55,680 nucleotides of DNA from Spirabiliibacterium pneumoniae (GCF_014884995.1 NZ_JABMII010000009.1:1-55680); one strand, 5' to 3'. Positions 8,636-19,404 are shown, numbered from the stretch's first letter. Program-made: numbers and translations. The notes: generated from the sequence alone by a model not told the origin.

Positions 8636-11044
8636 ATGAGTGCAAGAACAACCACCAAAAAACAGATTCCCGTGTTAACACTGCGTGACGTTGTGGTGTT
8701 TCCTTTCATGGTGATGCCATTATTCGTTGGGCGTGACAAATCTAAAAATAGTCTTAAATATGCCATGGATAATGGTAAAGAATTGTTACTGGTGGCGCAG
8801 AAGAACCCCGATCAAGAAGATCCACAACGTGAGGATATTTATGATTACGGGACTTTGGTCAGCGTGATCCAGTTGCTCAATTTGCCTGATGGCACAGTAA
8901 AAGTGCTCGTGGAAGGCAAAAAACGCGCCAAAATTAAAAGCTATGATGACGATGGTGAACGCATTAGCGCTGATGTCAGCGTGCTGCCTGAGGTGCTGGG
9001 CGATGAGCAAGAGCTTGAAGTGTTCAGCAAAACGGTGCTAGATGAATTTGAAGCCTACATTGCTAGCAATAAAAAGGTGCAGCCTGAGGTGGTCAGTGCG
9101 TTGCGTAAAATTTCAGATCCTGTGCGTTTAAGTGATTCGCTTTCTGCACACATGCCTGTTGCATTAAAACACAAGCAAGCCTTGCTGGAAAAAAATAACG
9201 TGTGTGAGCGTTTTGAATATTTGATCGTCACCATGCAAACAGAACTGGCGCTACAAGAAGTTGACAAGCGTATCCGCAATCGTGTGAAAGAGCAAATGGC
9301 AAAAAGCCAACGGGATTATTATCTCAATGAGCAGATGAAAGCGATTCAAAAAGAACTCGGCGATGGAGAAGGCGGCAGCGACGAAATCGATACGTTACAC
9401 GGTAAAATTCTCAGTGCGAAAATGCCAAAAGACGTGCAAGAAAAGGCAGAAAATGAGCTGCAAAAATTGAAAATGATGTCGCCAATGTCAGCAGAAGCTA
9501 CAGTGGTGCGCAGCTATATTGAGTGGCTAATACAAGTGCCGTGGCATAAACGTAGTAAAGTAAAAAAAGATTTAGACAACGCGCAAAAAGTGCTTGATGC
9601 CGATCACTATGGGCTTGAACGTGTCAAAGAACGCATTTTGGAATATTTAGCGGTACAAACGCGATTAAATCAAGTGAAGGGGCCAATTTTGTGTTTAGTG
9701 GGGCCACCCGGGGTGGGTAAAACCTCATTGGGGCAATCCATCGCGAATGCCACAGGGCGAAAATATGTGCGCATGGCGCTGGGTGGCGTGCGTGATGAGG
9801 CGGAAATCCGCGGACATCGCAAAACCTACATCGGCTCGCTGCCAGGCAAATTGATGCAAAAAATGGTTAAAGTTGGCGTGAAAAATCCGCTCTTTTTGCT
9901 TGATGAAATCGACAAGATGTCATCAGATATGCGCGGTGACCCCGCCTCCGCGTTGCTTGAAGTGCTGGATCCTGAACAAAATAATGCCTTTAGTGATCAC
10001 TATTTAGAAGTGGATTATGATCTCTCTGATGTGATGTTTGTGGCAACTTCAAACTCTATGAACATCCCAACGCCGCTGTTGGATCGGATGGAAGTAATTC
10101 GGCTTTCAGGCTATACCGAAGATGAAAAGCTCAACATTGCCAAGCAGCATTTGCTTGCCAAACAAATGGTGCGAAACGGTTTGAAAGAAAGCGAGTTGAT
10201 CGTAGATGACAGTGCTATTTTGGGGATTATCCGCTATTACACTCGAGAGGCAGGCGTGCGTTCATTAGAGCGAGAAATTTCTAAAATTTGTCGCAAAGCG
10301 GTGAAAACATTACTGCTAAACAGCAAGAAAAAATCCCTGCGTGTGAATGAGAAAAATCTGCATGATTATCTCGGCGTGAAACGCTTTGAATATGGCAAAG
10401 CGGATACAGAAAATCGCATTGGAGAAGTCACTGGGTTGGCGTGGACAGAAGTCGGCGGTGATTTGCTCACCATTGAAACGGCCAGCGTGGCGGGCAAGGG
10501 TAAGCTGGTTTACACAGGCTCTTTGGGTGATGTAATGAAAGAGTCTATTCAAGCAGCTATGACCGTGGTGCGTGCGCGTGCGGATCGCTTAGGCATCAAT
10601 CCTGATTTTCATGAAAAACGGGATATTCATGTGCATGTGCCTGAAGGTGCTACACCGAAAGATGGCCCAAGTGCAGGGATTGCGATGTGTACCGCACTTG
10701 TCTCCAGTTTAACGGGCAATCCCGTGCGTGCCGATGTGGCGATGACAGGGGAAATTACGTTGCGCGGCAAAGTGTTGCCAATTGGTGGCTTAAAAGAGAA
10801 ATTGCTGGCTGCGCACCGCGGTGGAATTAAGACAGTGCTCATTCCAAAAGACAACGTCAAAGATTTGGAAGAGATTCCTGACAATGTGAAAAAACAACTC
10901 ACGATTCACCCAGTTGAAAGCATTGATCAAGTGCTCTCTTACGCACTCGCTAACCCACCTGAAGGGGTAGAGCTGGTCAAGCCTGCGATGACGCCAGCGA
11001 AAAAACGCGTGCGTAAAACGCCGAGCGCCAAAACAGTTAATTAA
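8636..11044 (+). CDS. lon: ATP-dependent Lon protease
   Basis: 802 residues: N-terminal substrate-binding LAN domain (about 10-200), coiled helical region, AAA+ module, then the protease domain. Walker A is GPPGVGKT at 356-363. The catalytic dyad is Ser679 ([10 protein letters not shown]) and Lys722 ([10 protein letters not shown]), at the same numbers as in E. coli. The hexamer degrades damaged and regulatory proteins in the cytoplasm. A sigma-32-type promoter lies just upstream and a hairpin terminator just after the stop. In E. coli lon follows clpX; here it follows murA. Confidence 0.98.
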   Translation: MSARTTTKKQIPVLTLRDVVVFPFMVMPLFVGRDKSKNSLKYAMDNGKELLLVAQKNPDQEDPQREDIYDYGTLVSVIQLLNLPDGTVKVLVEGKKRAKIKSYDDDGERISADVSVLPEVLGDEQELEVFSKTVLDEFEAYIASNKKVQPEVVSALRKISDPVRLSDSLSAHMPVALKHKQALLEKNNVCERFEYLIVTMQTELALQEVDKRIRNRVKEQMAKSQRDYYLNEQMKAIQKELGDGEGGSDEIDTLHGKILSAKMPKDVQEKAENELQKLKMMSPMSAEATVVRSYIEWLIQVPWHKRSKVKKDLDNAQKVLDADHYGLERVKERILEYLAVQTRLNQVKGPILCLVGPPGVGKTSLGQSIANATGRKYVRMALGGVRDEAEIRGHRKTYIGSLPGKLMQKMVKVGVKNPLFLLDEIDKMSSDMRGDPASALLEVLDPEQNNAFSDHYLEVDYDLSDVMFVATSNSMNIPTPLLDRMEVIRLSGYTEDEKLNIAKQHLLAKQMVRNGLKESELIVDDSAILGIIRYYTREAGVRSLEREISKICRKAVKTLLLNSKKKSLRVNEKNLHDYLGVKRFEYGKADTENRIGEVTGLAWTEVGGDLLTIETASVAGKGKLVYTGSLGDVMKESIQAAMTVVRARADRLGINPDFHEKRDIHVHVPEGATPKDGPSAGIAMCTALVSSLTGNPVRADVAMTGEITLRGKVLPIGGLKEKLLAAHRGGIKTVLIPKDNVKDLEEIPDNVKKQLTIHPVESIDQVLSYALANPPEGVELVKPAMTPAKKRVRKTPSAKTVN

Positions 11045-11048
11045 TCCC

Positions 11049-11076
11049 AAAGCCAAGCCTCGTGCTTGGCTTTTTT
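11049..11076 (+). terminator. lon terminator
   Basis: The stem AAAGCCAAGC / GCTTGGCTTT with loop CTCGT is followed by a T-run and starts 5 bases after the lon stop. An uptake signal follows immediately (11079-11087). Confidence 0.85.
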
Positions 11077-11093
11077 AAAAGTGCGGTTGCTTG

Positions 11094-11122
11094 TTGACAG
11101 CGTTGGCAAAGTAGCCGATCAT
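11094..11122 (+). promoter_or_regulatory. Possible promoter of ppiD
   Basis: TTGACA (11094-11099), 17 bp, GATCAT (11117-11122). It lies after the lon terminator and 49 bp before the ppiD start. The -10 is a four-of-six match. Its position argues against the long N-terminal extension of ppiD, which would start before the promoter. Confidence 0.5.
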
Positions 11123-11170
11123 AAGGGTTTTGAACTGCGTAAAAATAAGCATAAAGGTGGTAAATCAGTT

Positions 11171-13039
11171 ATGATGGAGAAATTGAGCAACGGCGTTGGT
11201 GGCTGGGTATGGAAAGTCATTTTCGCGTTGGTATCTGTGTCATTTGTATTAGGTGGTGTTGGCACCTATTTGGTGGGGCGTGTGGATACGTCGGCGGCCA
11301 AAGTCAACGGTGAAGAGATCAGTCAACGCGTATTTCAAAATACGTTGCAACAACAAACTCGCAACATGGGGGAGCAAATGGGGCCTCAGTTTGCCCAATT
11401 GATGGATTCACCTGAGTTTGTCGCCAGTTTACGCCAAGATGTGATCAATAACCTGGTGGACGAAACGTTGTTGGCACAATACATCAATGAACTGGGATTG
11501 GTTGCCAGCGATGCACAAATTAAACGCTATATTGTTAGCCAACCCGCCTTTCAAAAAGACGGCAAATTTGATAATGAGCGTTATCAACAATTTTTGCGCG
11601 TTAATGGCATCAATGCCGATTACTATGCCCAAAGCCTGCGTGGCGGGATTGTGATGAGTCAATTGCAGCAAGGTTTGTTGGGATCTCTAGCTGTAAGTGA
11701 TGCACAGCTGGCTGCGCTAAACGAGCAACTTTATCAAACCCGTGAAGTTAATTTGACCGCACTTCCTATCACACAACTTGAGCGTGCACAACAGGTCAGC
11801 GAGCAAGAGGTGAGCGAATATTATAATGCGCATAAATCTGCATTTGCTGTGCCTGAGCAGGTCAAAGTGGAATATATCGACATCGCTAAACCAGATATTG
11901 AAAAAAATATCAAGGTGACTGATGTGGAAATTGCACAATATTATCAAGACCATAAGAGTGATTTTGCACAAAATCGCCAGCATTTGGCGCATATTCAAGT
12001 TGGTAGTGAAGAGCAGGCTAATGCGCTTTATCAACAATTACAACAAGGTGCGGATTTCGCTGAATTGGCCAGAGCTCACTCCAGCGACAAGCTAAGTGCG
12101 GTCAACGGTGGCGATCTCAGTTGGAGCAAAGCAGGCGCATTCCCTGAAAAATTTGAACAAGCCGCCAACACCACTGCTGTGGGGGAGGTGAGTAAGCCCG
12201 TTGAAGTGGATGGCGCTTATCACATCATTAAAGTGATAGCACGCGAAGACAATGCACCAAGTTTGGAGCAAGTCAAAGGCCAAGTTGAGCAGGCTATTCG
12301 TAATGAACTCGCGGCAACGGATTTTTACCGTGTGGAAAAAGAGGCCGCAGAAAAAGCCTTTGAAAACCAAGCTTCGCTTGATGATGTGGAAAAAGTGGTA
12401 GGCAAAAAAGTGCAAACCACGGGCTTTTTCACCCGTCAAGACGTACCAGCTGAGCTGAACTTTTCCAACGTGGTGTATAACATTTTTGATACCGATTTGT
12501 TGCAAGGTGGCGTGAACTCAGAGGCGATTAATGTGGGCGACCAGCACTCCATCATTTTGCGCGTGGCTGATCATAAGCCAGCAGGCACGCGCAGCCTAGA
12601 AGATGCCAAAGCTGATATTATCGCTTACCTCAAACATGAAAAAGCACAAAACCAGCTGATGAGTGAAGCCAAAAGTGCGGTTGATGCCCTCAACCAAGGG
12701 CAAAAAGTAACGTTGCCTGACGGTGTGAGCTTGAGTGACAAAGTAGAAAAATTTGTCTATCTCAACACCCAAGATGCGCAGCTGCGTGATGGCATTTTCA
12801 GCATTCAACCCAAAGCGCAGGGGGATTATGCCGTGGTGCATAATGGTCAAGGTGAGGTGTTTATCGCCAAGCTGCTGCAAGTCAGCCAAGGCAAGGCCGA
12901 TGAAAAACAAGCGAAAGCCATTCGCGAGGGCTATTTGCAAAACGAGCAACGCCAAGCGTATCGCCGCTTAATCCAAGCATTACGCGACAAAGCGAAAATT
13001 GAGATCAACAATGAGTTTATCTCACAACGCGATAACTAA
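11171..13039 (+). CDS. ppiD: Periplasmic folding chaperone PpiD (parvulin-like)
   Basis: 622 residues from the ATG at 11171 (AAAGGTGG ten bases upstream), giving the family start MMEKLSNG. One N-terminal membrane anchor (about 16-36) holds a large periplasmic SurA-like chaperone region, with a PpiC/parvulin domain at roughly 265-360 (GADFAELARAHSSD, GGDLSW). In E. coli it sits at the SecYEG exit and helps newly secreted proteins fold; the parvulin domain there is inactive. The lon-ppiD order is conserved, but hupB, which separates them in E. coli, is absent. Confidence 0.95.
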   Translation: MMEKLSNGVGGWVWKVIFALVSVSFVLGGVGTYLVGRVDTSAAKVNGEEISQRVFQNTLQQQTRNMGEQMGPQFAQLMDSPEFVASLRQDVINNLVDETLLAQYINELGLVASDAQIKRYIVSQPAFQKDGKFDNERYQQFLRVNGINADYYAQSLRGGIVMSQLQQGLLGSLAVSDAQLAALNEQLYQTREVNLTALPITQLERAQQVSEQEVSEYYNAHKSAFAVPEQVKVEYIDIAKPDIEKNIKVTDVEIAQYYQDHKSDFAQNRQHLAHIQVGSEEQANALYQQLQQGADFAELARAHSSDKLSAVNGGDLSWSKAGAFPEKFEQAANTTAVGEVSKPVEVDGAYHIIKVIAREDNAPSLEQVKGQVEQAIRNELAATDFYRVEKEAAEKAFENQASLDDVEKVVGKKVQTTGFFTRQDVPAELNFSNVVYNIFDTDLLQGGVNSEAINVGDQHSIILRVADHKPAGTRSLEDAKADIIAYLKHEKAQNQLMSEAKSAVDALNQGQKVTLPDGVSLSDKVEKFVYLNTQDAQLRDGIFSIQPKAQGDYAVVHNGQGEVFIAKLLQVSQGKADEKQAKAIREGYLQNEQRQAYRRLIQALRDKAKIEINNEFISQRDN

Positions 13040-13045
13040 ATATTG

Positions 13046-13071
13046 TCCCCACGGCAGTGGGGATTTTTTTA
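13046..13071 (+). terminator. ppiD terminator
   Basis: The 7-bp stem TCCCCAC / GTGGGGA with loop GGCA and a run of seven or more T begins 6 bases after the ppiD stop. Confidence 0.85.
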
Positions 13072-13105
13072 CCCGTAGAAAAGGGTGGCTATTTGGTTTT
13101 ATTTA

Positions 13106-13114
13106 TGGTATAAA
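13106..13114 (+). promoter_or_regulatory. Extended -10 promoter of rpsB-tsf
   Basis: TGGTATAAA fits an extended -10 (TGn plus TATAAA). No good -35 is seen 17 bp upstream. Transcription from here would give an rpsB leader of about 130 nt. Confidence 0.5.
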
Positions 13115-13120
13115 TTGCGC

Positions 13121-13251
13121 CGTCTATGCTTTTGGGCAAGACATTTTTTAACGAAAACATCACACACATATCACGCACTGCTTGTCGGGGTGCCAAACGG
13201 TCGATAAGGCAGGATATGTGGAGGCTAAACCCCAAATAGAAGGAAATTATT
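13121..13251 (+). promoter_or_regulatory. rpsB leader, probable ribosomal protein S2 autoregulatory RNA
   Basis: The untranslated leader can form a long-range helix GGGGT (13187-13191) with ACCCC (13229-13233) enclosing a small GCC/GGC hairpin, just before the AGAAGGAA ribosome site (13238-13244). Gammaproteobacterial rpsB-tsf mRNAs carry a conserved leader that S2 uses to repress its own synthesis. The pairing seen and the position fit that element; binding itself is inferred. Confidence 0.55.
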
Positions 13252-14001
13252 ATGGCACAAGTTTCAATGCGCGACATGCTGCAAGCAGGCGTCCATTTCG
13301 GTCACCAAACTCGTTACTGGAATCCAAAAATGAAATCATACATCTTTGGACCACGCAACGGTGTTCATATCATCAACCTTGAAAAAACCGTTCCAATGTT
13401 TAACGAAGCCTTGGCTGAGTTAACTCGTATTGCGAGCAACGGCGGTAAAATTTTATTTGTTGGTACTAAACGTGCAGCTACAGAAGCAGTACAAGAAGCC
13501 GCAGTAAGTTGTAACCAATTCTTTGTGAACCACCGCTGGTTGGGTGGTATGTTGACTAACTGGAAAACAGTGCGTCAATCCATCAAACGTTTGAAAGATT
13601 TAGAAGCCCAATCTCAAGATGGCACATTTGACAAATTAACCAAAAAAGAAGCTTTGATGCGCACTCGCGAAATGGAAAAACTTGAGCACAGCTTAGGTGG
13701 TATCAAAGATATGGGCGGTTTGCCAGATGCGATCTTTGTGATTGCCGCTGACCACGAGCACATCGCGATCAAAGAAGCTAACAACCTTGGCATCCCAGTT
13801 TTCGCGGTGGTGGATACCAACACCAACCCAGACGGTGTTGACTATATTATCCCTGGTAACGATGATGCGGCTCGTGCAATTCAATTGTATTTAACAGCAG
13901 CAGCAGCTGCGGTCAACGAAGGTCGTGAGCAATCAAAACCACAAGTTACCGAAGAAAGCTTTGCAGCTGAGGCAAAAGAAGAAGCTCCAGCAGCAGAATA
14001 A
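13252..14001 (+). CDS. rpsB: 30S ribosomal protein S2
   Basis: 249 residues. Family signatures are clear: [24 protein letters not shown] at the start (residues 3-26, with FGHQTR) and [12 protein letters not shown] near 96-107. It binds the back of the 30S head-body junction and recruits S1. The C-terminus is an acidic, Ala/Glu-rich tail ([11 protein letters not shown]). It heads the rpsB-tsf pair and is separated from tsf by a hairpin attenuator. Confidence 0.98.
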   Translation: MAQVSMRDMLQAGVHFGHQTRYWNPKMKSYIFGPRNGVHIINLEKTVPMFNEALAELTRIASNGGKILFVGTKRAATEAVQEAAVSCNQFFVNHRWLGGMLTNWKTVRQSIKRLKDLEAQSQDGTFDKLTKKEALMRTREMEKLEHSLGGIKDMGGLPDAIFVIAADHEHIAIKEANNLGIPVFAVVDTNTNPDGVDYIIPGNDDAARAIQLYLTAAAAAVNEGREQSKPQVTEESFAAEAKEEAPAAE

Positions 14002-14061
14002 GTTGCAGCGTGACGTAATAAGGCAATTTGCCCTTATTAACCACACAATGAATATTGGGTT

Positions 14062-14092
14062 AGCAGGGGGCTTTGAAGTTCCCTGCTTTTTT
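14062..14092 (+). terminator. Attenuator hairpin between rpsB and tsf
   Basis: The 7-bp stem AGCAGGG / CCCTGCT is followed by TTTTTTAT, 40 bases before tsf. Such partial terminators between rpsB and tsf are well known in enterobacteria and set the ratio of S2 to EF-Ts. Confidence 0.75.
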
Positions 14093-14131
14093 ATATAAAG
14101 TGCCCTTGCGCACTGACAAGAGGATTAAAAC

Positions 14132-14980
14132 ATGGCTGAGATTACAGCGTCATTAGTAAAAGAACTTCGCGATCGTACCGGCGCGGGTATGATGGAATGT
14201 AAAAAAGCATTAGTTGAAGCAAACGGTGATATCGAACTGGCTATCGACAATATGCGTAAATCAGGTCAAGCCAAAGCGGCGAAAAAAGCAGGCCGTGTGG
14301 CAGCAGAAGGTGTGATCATCGCACGCATCGACGGTGGCTTTGGTGTGTTGGTTGAAATGAACTGTGAAACTGACTTTGTGGCCAAAGATGCCGGCTTCCA
14401 GGCCTTGGCGAATAAAGTAGCAGACTATGCACTGGCCAACAAAGTGAGCAACGTTGAAGAATTAAAAGCACACTTTGAAGATGAGCGCGCTGCATTGGTT
14501 GCTAAAATTGGTGAAAATATGAATATTCGCCGTGTGGCTACCATCAGCGGTAGCGAAGTGGGTTCATACTTGCACGGTGCCAAAATTGGTGTATTAGTGG
14601 CTGCTGAAGGCGCTGACCAAGAATTGTTGAAACACATCGCAATGCACATTGCTGCCAGCCGCCCAGAGTATGTCAACCCAACTGACGTGCCAGCGGATGT
14701 GGTAGAACATGAGCGTCAAATCCAAGTAGATATCGCGATGCAATCAGGCAAACCACGCGAAATTGCTGAAAAAATGGTGGAAGGCCGCATGAAGAAATTC
14801 ACTGGCGAAGTTTCACTGACAGGTCAACCATTTGTTATGGACCCATCTAAATCCGTTGGCGATTTACTGAAAGAAAAAGGTGCGACAGTAACATCATTTG
14901 TTCGCCTTGAAGTGGGTGAAGGTATCGAGAAAAAAGAAGACGATTTTGCCGCTGAAGTAGCGAAAATGTCTCGCGTGTAA
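14132..14980 (+). CDS. tsf: Elongation factor Ts
   Basis: 282 residues. The N-terminal UBA-like domain has [16 protein letters not shown] (12-27), and the core has the TDFV motif at 80-83 ([11 protein letters not shown]), which contacts EF-Tu. EF-Ts releases GDP from EF-Tu during elongation. It follows rpsB in the usual order and is closed by its own terminator. Confidence 0.98.
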   Translation: MAEITASLVKELRDRTGAGMMECKKALVEANGDIELAIDNMRKSGQAKAAKKAGRVAAEGVIIARIDGGFGVLVEMNCETDFVAKDAGFQALANKVADYALANKVSNVEELKAHFEDERAALVAKIGENMNIRRVATISGSEVGSYLHGAKIGVLVAAEGADQELLKHIAMHIAASRPEYVNPTDVPADVVEHERQIQVDIAMQSGKPREIAEKMVEGRMKKFTGEVSLTGQPFVMDPSKSVGDLLKEKGATVTSFVRLEVGEGIEKKEDDFAAEVAKMSRV

Positions 14981-14996
14981 TGACGTGTGAATTGAT

Positions 14997-15022
14997 AAAA
15001 GGCGAGGTAACTCGCCTTTTTA
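14997..15022 (+). terminator. tsf terminator
   Basis: A perfect 10-bp stem AAAAGGCGAG / CTCGCCTTTT with loop GTAA lies 17 bases after the tsf stop. A second small palindrome (TGAAATA-GCG-TATTTCA, 15038-15054) follows before pyrH, of unknown role. Confidence 0.85.
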
Positions 15023-15079
15023 GTGTAAAAGTGCTGATGAAATAGCGTATTTCACCAACATTTTTGAAAGGAGAATAAG

Positions 15080-15805
15080 ATGAGCGACAAACCCGTTTAT
15101 AAACGCATTTTATTAAAACTCAGCGGTGAAGCCTTGCAAGGTGAGGAAGGTTTTGGCATCGATCCATCGATTTTGGATCGCATGGCAAAAGAAATTGATG
15201 ATCTTGTTAAATTAGGTGTTGAGGTTGCCGTGGTGCTTGGCGGCGGCAATTTGTTCCGTGGGGCCAAATTGGCGAAAGCGGGTATGAACCGCGTGGTGGG
15301 CGATCACATGGGCATGTTGGCCACTGTGATGAACGGCCTTGCGATGCGTGATGCAATGCACCGTGCGGACATGAACGCAAAACTGATGTCGGCGTTCCCT
15401 CTTAATGGCGTGTGCGATACCTACAGCTGGGCGCAAGCCATTCGATTATTGCGTCAAGGGCAAGTGGTGATTTTCTGCGCGGGCACGGGCAATCCGTTTT
15501 TTACCACCGATTCGGCGGCTTGCCTACGTGGCATTGAAATTGAAGCAGACGCTGTGTTGAAAGCCACGAAAGTAGATGGTGTCTACAATTGCGATCCAGC
15601 TAAGAATGCCGATGCGATATTATATAAACACTTGAGCTACCAAGATGTGCTTGAGCGAGAGCTGCAAGTGATGGATTTAGCCGCCTTTACCCTTGCACGC
15701 GATCACGGTATGCCAATTCGGGTGTTCAATATGAACAAACCAGGTGCATTAAAACGCGTGATTTTAGGCGAAGATGAAGGCACGCTGATCGACGATAAAA
15801 AATAA
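15080..15805 (+). CDS. pyrH: Uridylate kinase PyrH
   Basis: 241 residues of the amino-acid kinase fold; [13 protein letters not shown] at 9-21 is the family N-terminus and GGGNLFRG lies near 54-61. The hexamer phosphorylates UMP to UDP, the entry to all pyrimidine nucleotides, including the UDP-sugars used by MurA and LpxA. Strong AAGGAG before the ATG. It stands in the conserved order tsf-pyrH-frr. Confidence 0.98.
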   Translation: MSDKPVYKRILLKLSGEALQGEEGFGIDPSILDRMAKEIDDLVKLGVEVAVVLGGGNLFRGAKLAKAGMNRVVGDHMGMLATVMNGLAMRDAMHRADMNAKLMSAFPLNGVCDTYSWAQAIRLLRQGQVVIFCAGTGNPFFTTDSAACLRGIEIEADAVLKATKVDGVYNCDPAKNADAILYKHLSYQDVLERELQVMDLAAFTLARDHGMPIRVFNMNKPGALKRVILGEDEGTLIDDKK

Positions 15806-15866
15806 GTCGAACAAGCCTGCGAATTACAGTAAAATCAATAAAACTGATTTTTAAATAAGGATAATT

Positions 15867-16424
15867 ATGTTAAACGATATTAGAAAAGAAGCAGAAGATC
15901 GTATGGAAAAGAGCGTTGACGCGTTCCGCTCTCAAATTGCCAAAGTGCGCACTGGCCGTGCCCACCCTAGCCTACTTGATGGCATTATGGTGGAATATTA
16001 TGGCTCACCGACGCCATTGCGCCAAGTGGCGAATGTGGTGGCAGAAGATGCCCGTACATTAGCAATCACTGTATTTGACCGTTCTTTGGGTGGCGCGGTT
16101 GAAAAAGCAATTATGAGTTCTGATTTAGGGCTTAATCCTTCTTCAGCGGGTGCGGTGATCCGTGTGCCATTGCCACCATTGACCGAAGAACGTCGTCGTG
16201 ATTTGGTGAAAGTGGTGCGTGGTGAAGCTGAGCAAGGTCGTATTGCCGTGCGTAACATTCGTCGTGACGCCAACGATCAAATTAAAGCCTTGTTGAAAGA
16301 CAAAGAAATCAGCGAAGACGATGATCGTCGCGCACAAGATGAAATCCAAAAACTGACCGACACTTTTGTTAAAAAAGTTGACGACGTGTTGGCGGATAAA
16401 GAAAAAGAACTGATGGAGTTCTAA
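15867..16424 (+). CDS. frr: Ribosome recycling factor
   Basis: 185 residues, full length. [19 protein letters not shown] near 30-48 and [11 protein letters not shown] in the middle are the family hallmarks. With EF-G it splits post-termination ribosomes. It lies 61 bases after pyrH and is closed by a hairpin terminator. Confidence 0.98.
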   Translation: MLNDIRKEAEDRMEKSVDAFRSQIAKVRTGRAHPSLLDGIMVEYYGSPTPLRQVANVVAEDARTLAITVFDRSLGGAVEKAIMSSDLGLNPSSAGAVIRVPLPPLTEERRRDLVKVVRGEAEQGRIAVRNIRRDANDQIKALLKDKEISEDDDRRAQDEIQKLTDTFVKKVDDVLADKEKELMEF

Positions 16425-16430
16425 TCCTCA

Positions 16431-16460
16431 AGGCGCTGAGCATTCAGCGTCTTTCTTTTC
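16431..16460 (+). terminator. frr terminator
   Basis: The stem AGGCGCTGA / TCAGCGTCT (one G-T pair) with loop GCAT is followed by TTCTTTTC, 6 bases after the frr stop. Confidence 0.7.
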
Positions 16461-16508
16461 AATACACAAAGTGCGGTGAAAATCATAGTCCCGCAGCGTG
16501 TTTCTCGC

Positions 16509-16514
16509 TATAAT
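16509..16514 (+). promoter_or_regulatory. -10 element of a dxr promoter
   Basis: A perfect TATAAT sits 30 bp before the dxr start, directly after the frr terminator. No convincing -35 is visible at 16-18 bp spacing. The leader would be only about 25 nt. Confidence 0.5.
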
Positions 16515-16544
16515 GAGCACCATGTTTTCTAACGCGATTTTCTC

Positions 16545-17732
16545 ATGCAAAATATTACCCTTCTTGGCTCCACGGGCTCTATCGGCAAAAGCACCCTGTC
16601 GGTGATAGCCAATAACCCCGATAAATTCCGCGCCTTTGCGCTCGTGGGCGGGCAAAATACCGCACTGATGACGCAACAATGCCAACAATTCCAACCGCAC
16701 TTTGCCGTAATGGCGGATGAACGTGCGGCACAAACGTTGCGTGATAATCTCACTCAATTGGGCTTAAAAACCGAAGTGCGGTCAGGCGAGCAGGCGATTT
16801 GTGAAATTGCCGCTCACGAGCAAGCTGACCAAGTGATGGCGGCAATTGTCGGCGCAGCGGGGCTTGCACCAACACTTTCGGCCATTCGTGCAGGTAAAAA
16901 AGTGTTGCTGGCGAATAAAGAGTCTCTGGTCACCTGTGGGCAATTGTTTATCGATGAAGTGGCCAAGTGCGGTGCACAGTTGCTGCCAGTTGATAGCGAA
17001 CACAACGCCATTTTCCAAGCACTGCCACAATCGGAGCAGGCTCGGGTCGGGCATTGTCAGTTGGCGTACGCGGGGATTAAACGCATTTTGCTCACGGGAT
17101 CGGGCGGGCCATTTCGCCAAACCGCACTTTCAGCGTTTGACGACATCACACCTGCGCAAGCAGTGGCGCACCCGAATTGGTCGATGGGGCAAAAAATCTC
17201 CGTTGACTCCGCCACCATGATGAACAAAGGGCTGGAATACATAGAAGCGCGCTGGTTGTTCAACGCCAGTGCCGAGCAAATGGAAATTATTATTCACCCG
17301 CAATCCATCATTCACTCCATGGTGCGCTATGTGGACGGCTCCGTATTGGCGCAAATGGGCAACCCTGATATGCGCACGCCGATTGCGCACGCCATGAGCT
17401 ACCCTGACCGCACTTTATCGGGCGTGGGTGAGCTGGATTTTTTCAAGCTCAAGGAACTGACTTTTATTGAACCCGATTTTGCGCGTTATCCTTGCTTGAA
17501 GCTGGCGATCGACAGTTTCGAGGCGGGGCAATATGCCACCACCGCGATGAATGCCGCCAATGAAGTTGCCGTTGAGGCATTTTTAAATGGCAAAGTGCGG
17601 TTTACCGATATTGCCAAAATCAATCGTCAAGTGGTGGAAAGCACGCCTGTGCAGGTAATCAGCGAGATTGCTGATGTGTTTGCCATCGACCATCAAGCGC
17701 GCGTGCGTGCGCATCAATTGGCGGCGATTTAA
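16545..17732 (+). CDS. dxr: 1-deoxy-D-xylulose 5-phosphate reductoisomerase
   Basis: 395 residues. The NADPH loop GSTGSIG is at 8-14; KESLV (123-127) and [10 protein letters not shown] (147-156) are the metal- and substrate-binding segments; GSGGPFR and [13 protein letters not shown] follow. It makes MEP, the committed step of the non-mevalonate isoprenoid pathway, feeding UppS next door. The start [14 protein letters not shown] needs no extension. The gene contains six uptake signals in about 1.2 kb, which is unusually dense. Confidence 0.98.
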   Translation: MQNITLLGSTGSIGKSTLSVIANNPDKFRAFALVGGQNTALMTQQCQQFQPHFAVMADERAAQTLRDNLTQLGLKTEVRSGEQAICEIAAHEQADQVMAAIVGAAGLAPTLSAIRAGKKVLLANKESLVTCGQLFIDEVAKCGAQLLPVDSEHNAIFQALPQSEQARVGHCQLAYAGIKRILLTGSGGPFRQTALSAFDDITPAQAVAHPNWSMGQKISVDSATMMNKGLEYIEARWLFNASAEQMEIIIHPQSIIHSMVRYVDGSVLAQMGNPDMRTPIAHAMSYPDRTLSGVGELDFFKLKELTFIEPDFARYPCLKLAIDSFEAGQYATTAMNAANEVAVEAFLNGKVRFTDIAKINRQVVESTPVQVISEIADVFAIDHQARVRAHQLAAI

Positions 17733-17747
17733 TATTCCCCATGCTTG

Positions 17748-17756
17748 TGGTATAGT
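17748..17756 (+). promoter_or_regulatory. Possible extended -10 promoter of uppS
   Basis: TGGTATAGT in the short dxr-uppS gap, 27 bp before the uppS ATG, fits an extended -10. No clear -35. The downstream genes may also be read from the dxr promoter. Confidence 0.35.
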
Positions 17757-17782
17757 GAGTGAAATTTTATGTTGGAAACCCT

Positions 17783-18526
17783 ATGACAGCAACACCAAAC
17801 GCAATGCCAAAACACGTCGCCATTATCATGGACGGCAATGGTCGCTGGGCGAAACAGCGTGGCAAGCTGCGCGTGGCGGGCCATAAACGGGGTGTGCAGG
17901 CTGTGCGAAGTGCGGTTGCGTATGCTGCGAAAAACGGCATTCATTCCCTTACGCTTTATGCTTTCAGCTCTGAAAATTGGTCTCGCCCTGCAACTGAGGT
18001 GGATCATTTGATGGATCTGTTTATGTGGGCATTGCAGCGTGAAGTGAAAAAATTGTGTGAGAATAATATTCAGCTGCGTATTTTAGGGGACACGTCGCGT
18101 TTTAGTGCGGCACTGCAAAAAAAAATTGTACAAGCAGAAAGCCTTACCGCAGGCAATTCGGGCTTGATTTTAAACATTGCTGCCAATTATGGCGGACAGT
18201 GGGACATTGTACAGGCCGCGCAAAAAATCAGTGCTAAAGTGCGGTCAGGCGAGCTTGAGGTCGAGGCGATTGACGCGGAATTATTCAACGCACATTTGAT
18301 TACCGCTGAGCAGCCGAGTGTGGATTTGCTGATTCGCACCAGCGGCGAGCAGCGGATTAGTAATTTTTTGCTGTGGCAAATTGCCTACGCAGAGCTGTAT
18401 TTTACCGACTGTTTGTGGCCAGATTTTAACGAAGACGAATTTGCTAAAGCGATTGTGGCGTTTAACCAGCGCGACCGTCGTTTTGGCGCAACTCAAGAAC
18501 AACAAAAAGGAGCGCAAGATGCTTAA
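17783..18526 (+). CDS. uppS: Undecaprenyl diphosphate synthase
   Basis: 247 residues from the ATG at 17783 (GGAAA upstream); an in-frame GTG at 17759 is less likely because it adds non-conserved residues. The catalytic motif [14 protein letters not shown] has Asp17. The C-terminal [15 protein letters not shown] segment marks the cis-prenyltransferase family. It makes C55-PP, the carrier later used by MraY and MurG encoded in this window. It overlaps cdsA by 8 bases. Confidence 0.97.
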   Translation: MTATPNAMPKHVAIIMDGNGRWAKQRGKLRVAGHKRGVQAVRSAVAYAAKNGIHSLTLYAFSSENWSRPATEVDHLMDLFMWALQREVKKLCENNIQLRILGDTSRFSAALQKKIVQAESLTAGNSGLILNIAANYGGQWDIVQAAQKISAKVRSGELEVEAIDAELFNAHLITAEQPSVDLLIRTSGEQRISNFLLWQIAYAELYFTDCLWPDFNEDEFAKAIVAFNQRDRRFGATQEQQKGAQDA

Positions 18527-19388
18527 GCAACGTGTCATGTCCGCCATTGTATTACTCGCCTTTGTGTTACTTGCGCTAGTCTATTTTTCGCCTTATGCGT
18601 TTGCCTTGACCGTTGGTGTGATTGCGCTTCTTGGGGTGTGGGAGTGGTGTCAGTTTGCTAAGCATAAGCGTGATATTTGGCGTTATATCGTCACTGGTTT
18701 AAGTGCTTGTTTGCTGTATTTGACGCTGTATGCCTATCAAGACAAAATCAATGCGGGCATTGTGCTAACAGCAAATAATAGCTGGCTGTTGTATGGCGCG
18801 ATGTTGTGGTGGTTGACCGCACTTTGCATGGTGTTAACCTACCCAGCATCTGCGAAATATTGGGATAAACCTGCACTGTGGCAGTTGCTATTTGGCTTTT
18901 TCACTTTAGCTCCTTTTATGCTCGCTCTGCTGAGCTTGCGGCTGTATAACTATAATCTTAATTCATGGAGTGGGTTGGTTTTGTTGCTTTATGTGCTGGT
19001 GTTAGTCTGGGTGGCGGACTCGGGTGCCTATTTTTGTGGGCGCGCGTTCGGTAAGCATAAGCTCGCCAGCCTTGTCTCTCCGAAAAAAACGTGGGAAGGT
19101 CTAGTCGGCGGCGTAGTGTGCGCGCTGATTGTTGGCGTGTTCTATGTTCAACTTACGCCCGCGGATTTTATTTTGCGTCAGCTTCCACTGTCCACCCTGT
19201 TGCTGGTGTCGTTAGGCACAGTGCTCATTTCCATTCTGGGGGATTTGACCGAAAGTATGTTTAAACGTGATGTGGGTATCAAAGACAGCAGCCAGCTCAT
19301 TCCTGGGCACGGCGGCGTATTGGATCGCATTGATAGCCTAACCGCCGCGTTACCGTTTTTCTGCTTGATGTTTTATTGGTTGACGTAA
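18519..19388 (+). CDS. cdsA: Phosphatidate cytidylyltransferase CdsA
   Basis: 289 residues from the ATG at 18519, which has AAGGAG at the proper distance; the longer frame upstream only reads through uppS. About eight membrane spans. The CDP-alcohol cytidylyltransferase signature near the C-terminus is [20 protein letters not shown]. It makes CDP-diacylglycerol, precursor of all membrane phospholipids. It sits in the conserved uppS-cdsA-rseP order. Confidence 0.97.
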   Translation: MLKQRVMSAIVLLAFVLLALVYFSPYAFALTVGVIALLGVWEWCQFAKHKRDIWRYIVTGLSACLLYLTLYAYQDKINAGIVLTANNSWLLYGAMLWWLTALCMVLTYPASAKYWDKPALWQLLFGFFTLAPFMLALLSLRLYNYNLNSWSGLVLLLYVLVLVWVADSGAYFCGRAFGKHKLASLVSPKKTWEGLVGGVVCALIVGVFYVQLTPADFILRQLPLSTLLLVSLGTVLISILGDLTESMFKRDVGIKDSSQLIPGHGGVLDRIDSLTAALPFFCLMFYWLT

Positions 19389-19404
19389 TAGTAAAAGGAT
19401 ACGC

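Noticed and set aside
11066-11170. 35-codon N-terminal extension of ppiD
   Set aside because: It would begin inside the lon terminator; the MMEK start puts the membrane anchor at the expected position.
18381-18518. 46-codon extension of cdsA inside uppS
   Set aside because: It is an out-of-frame reading of uppS; the ATG at 18519 has a strong ribosome site.
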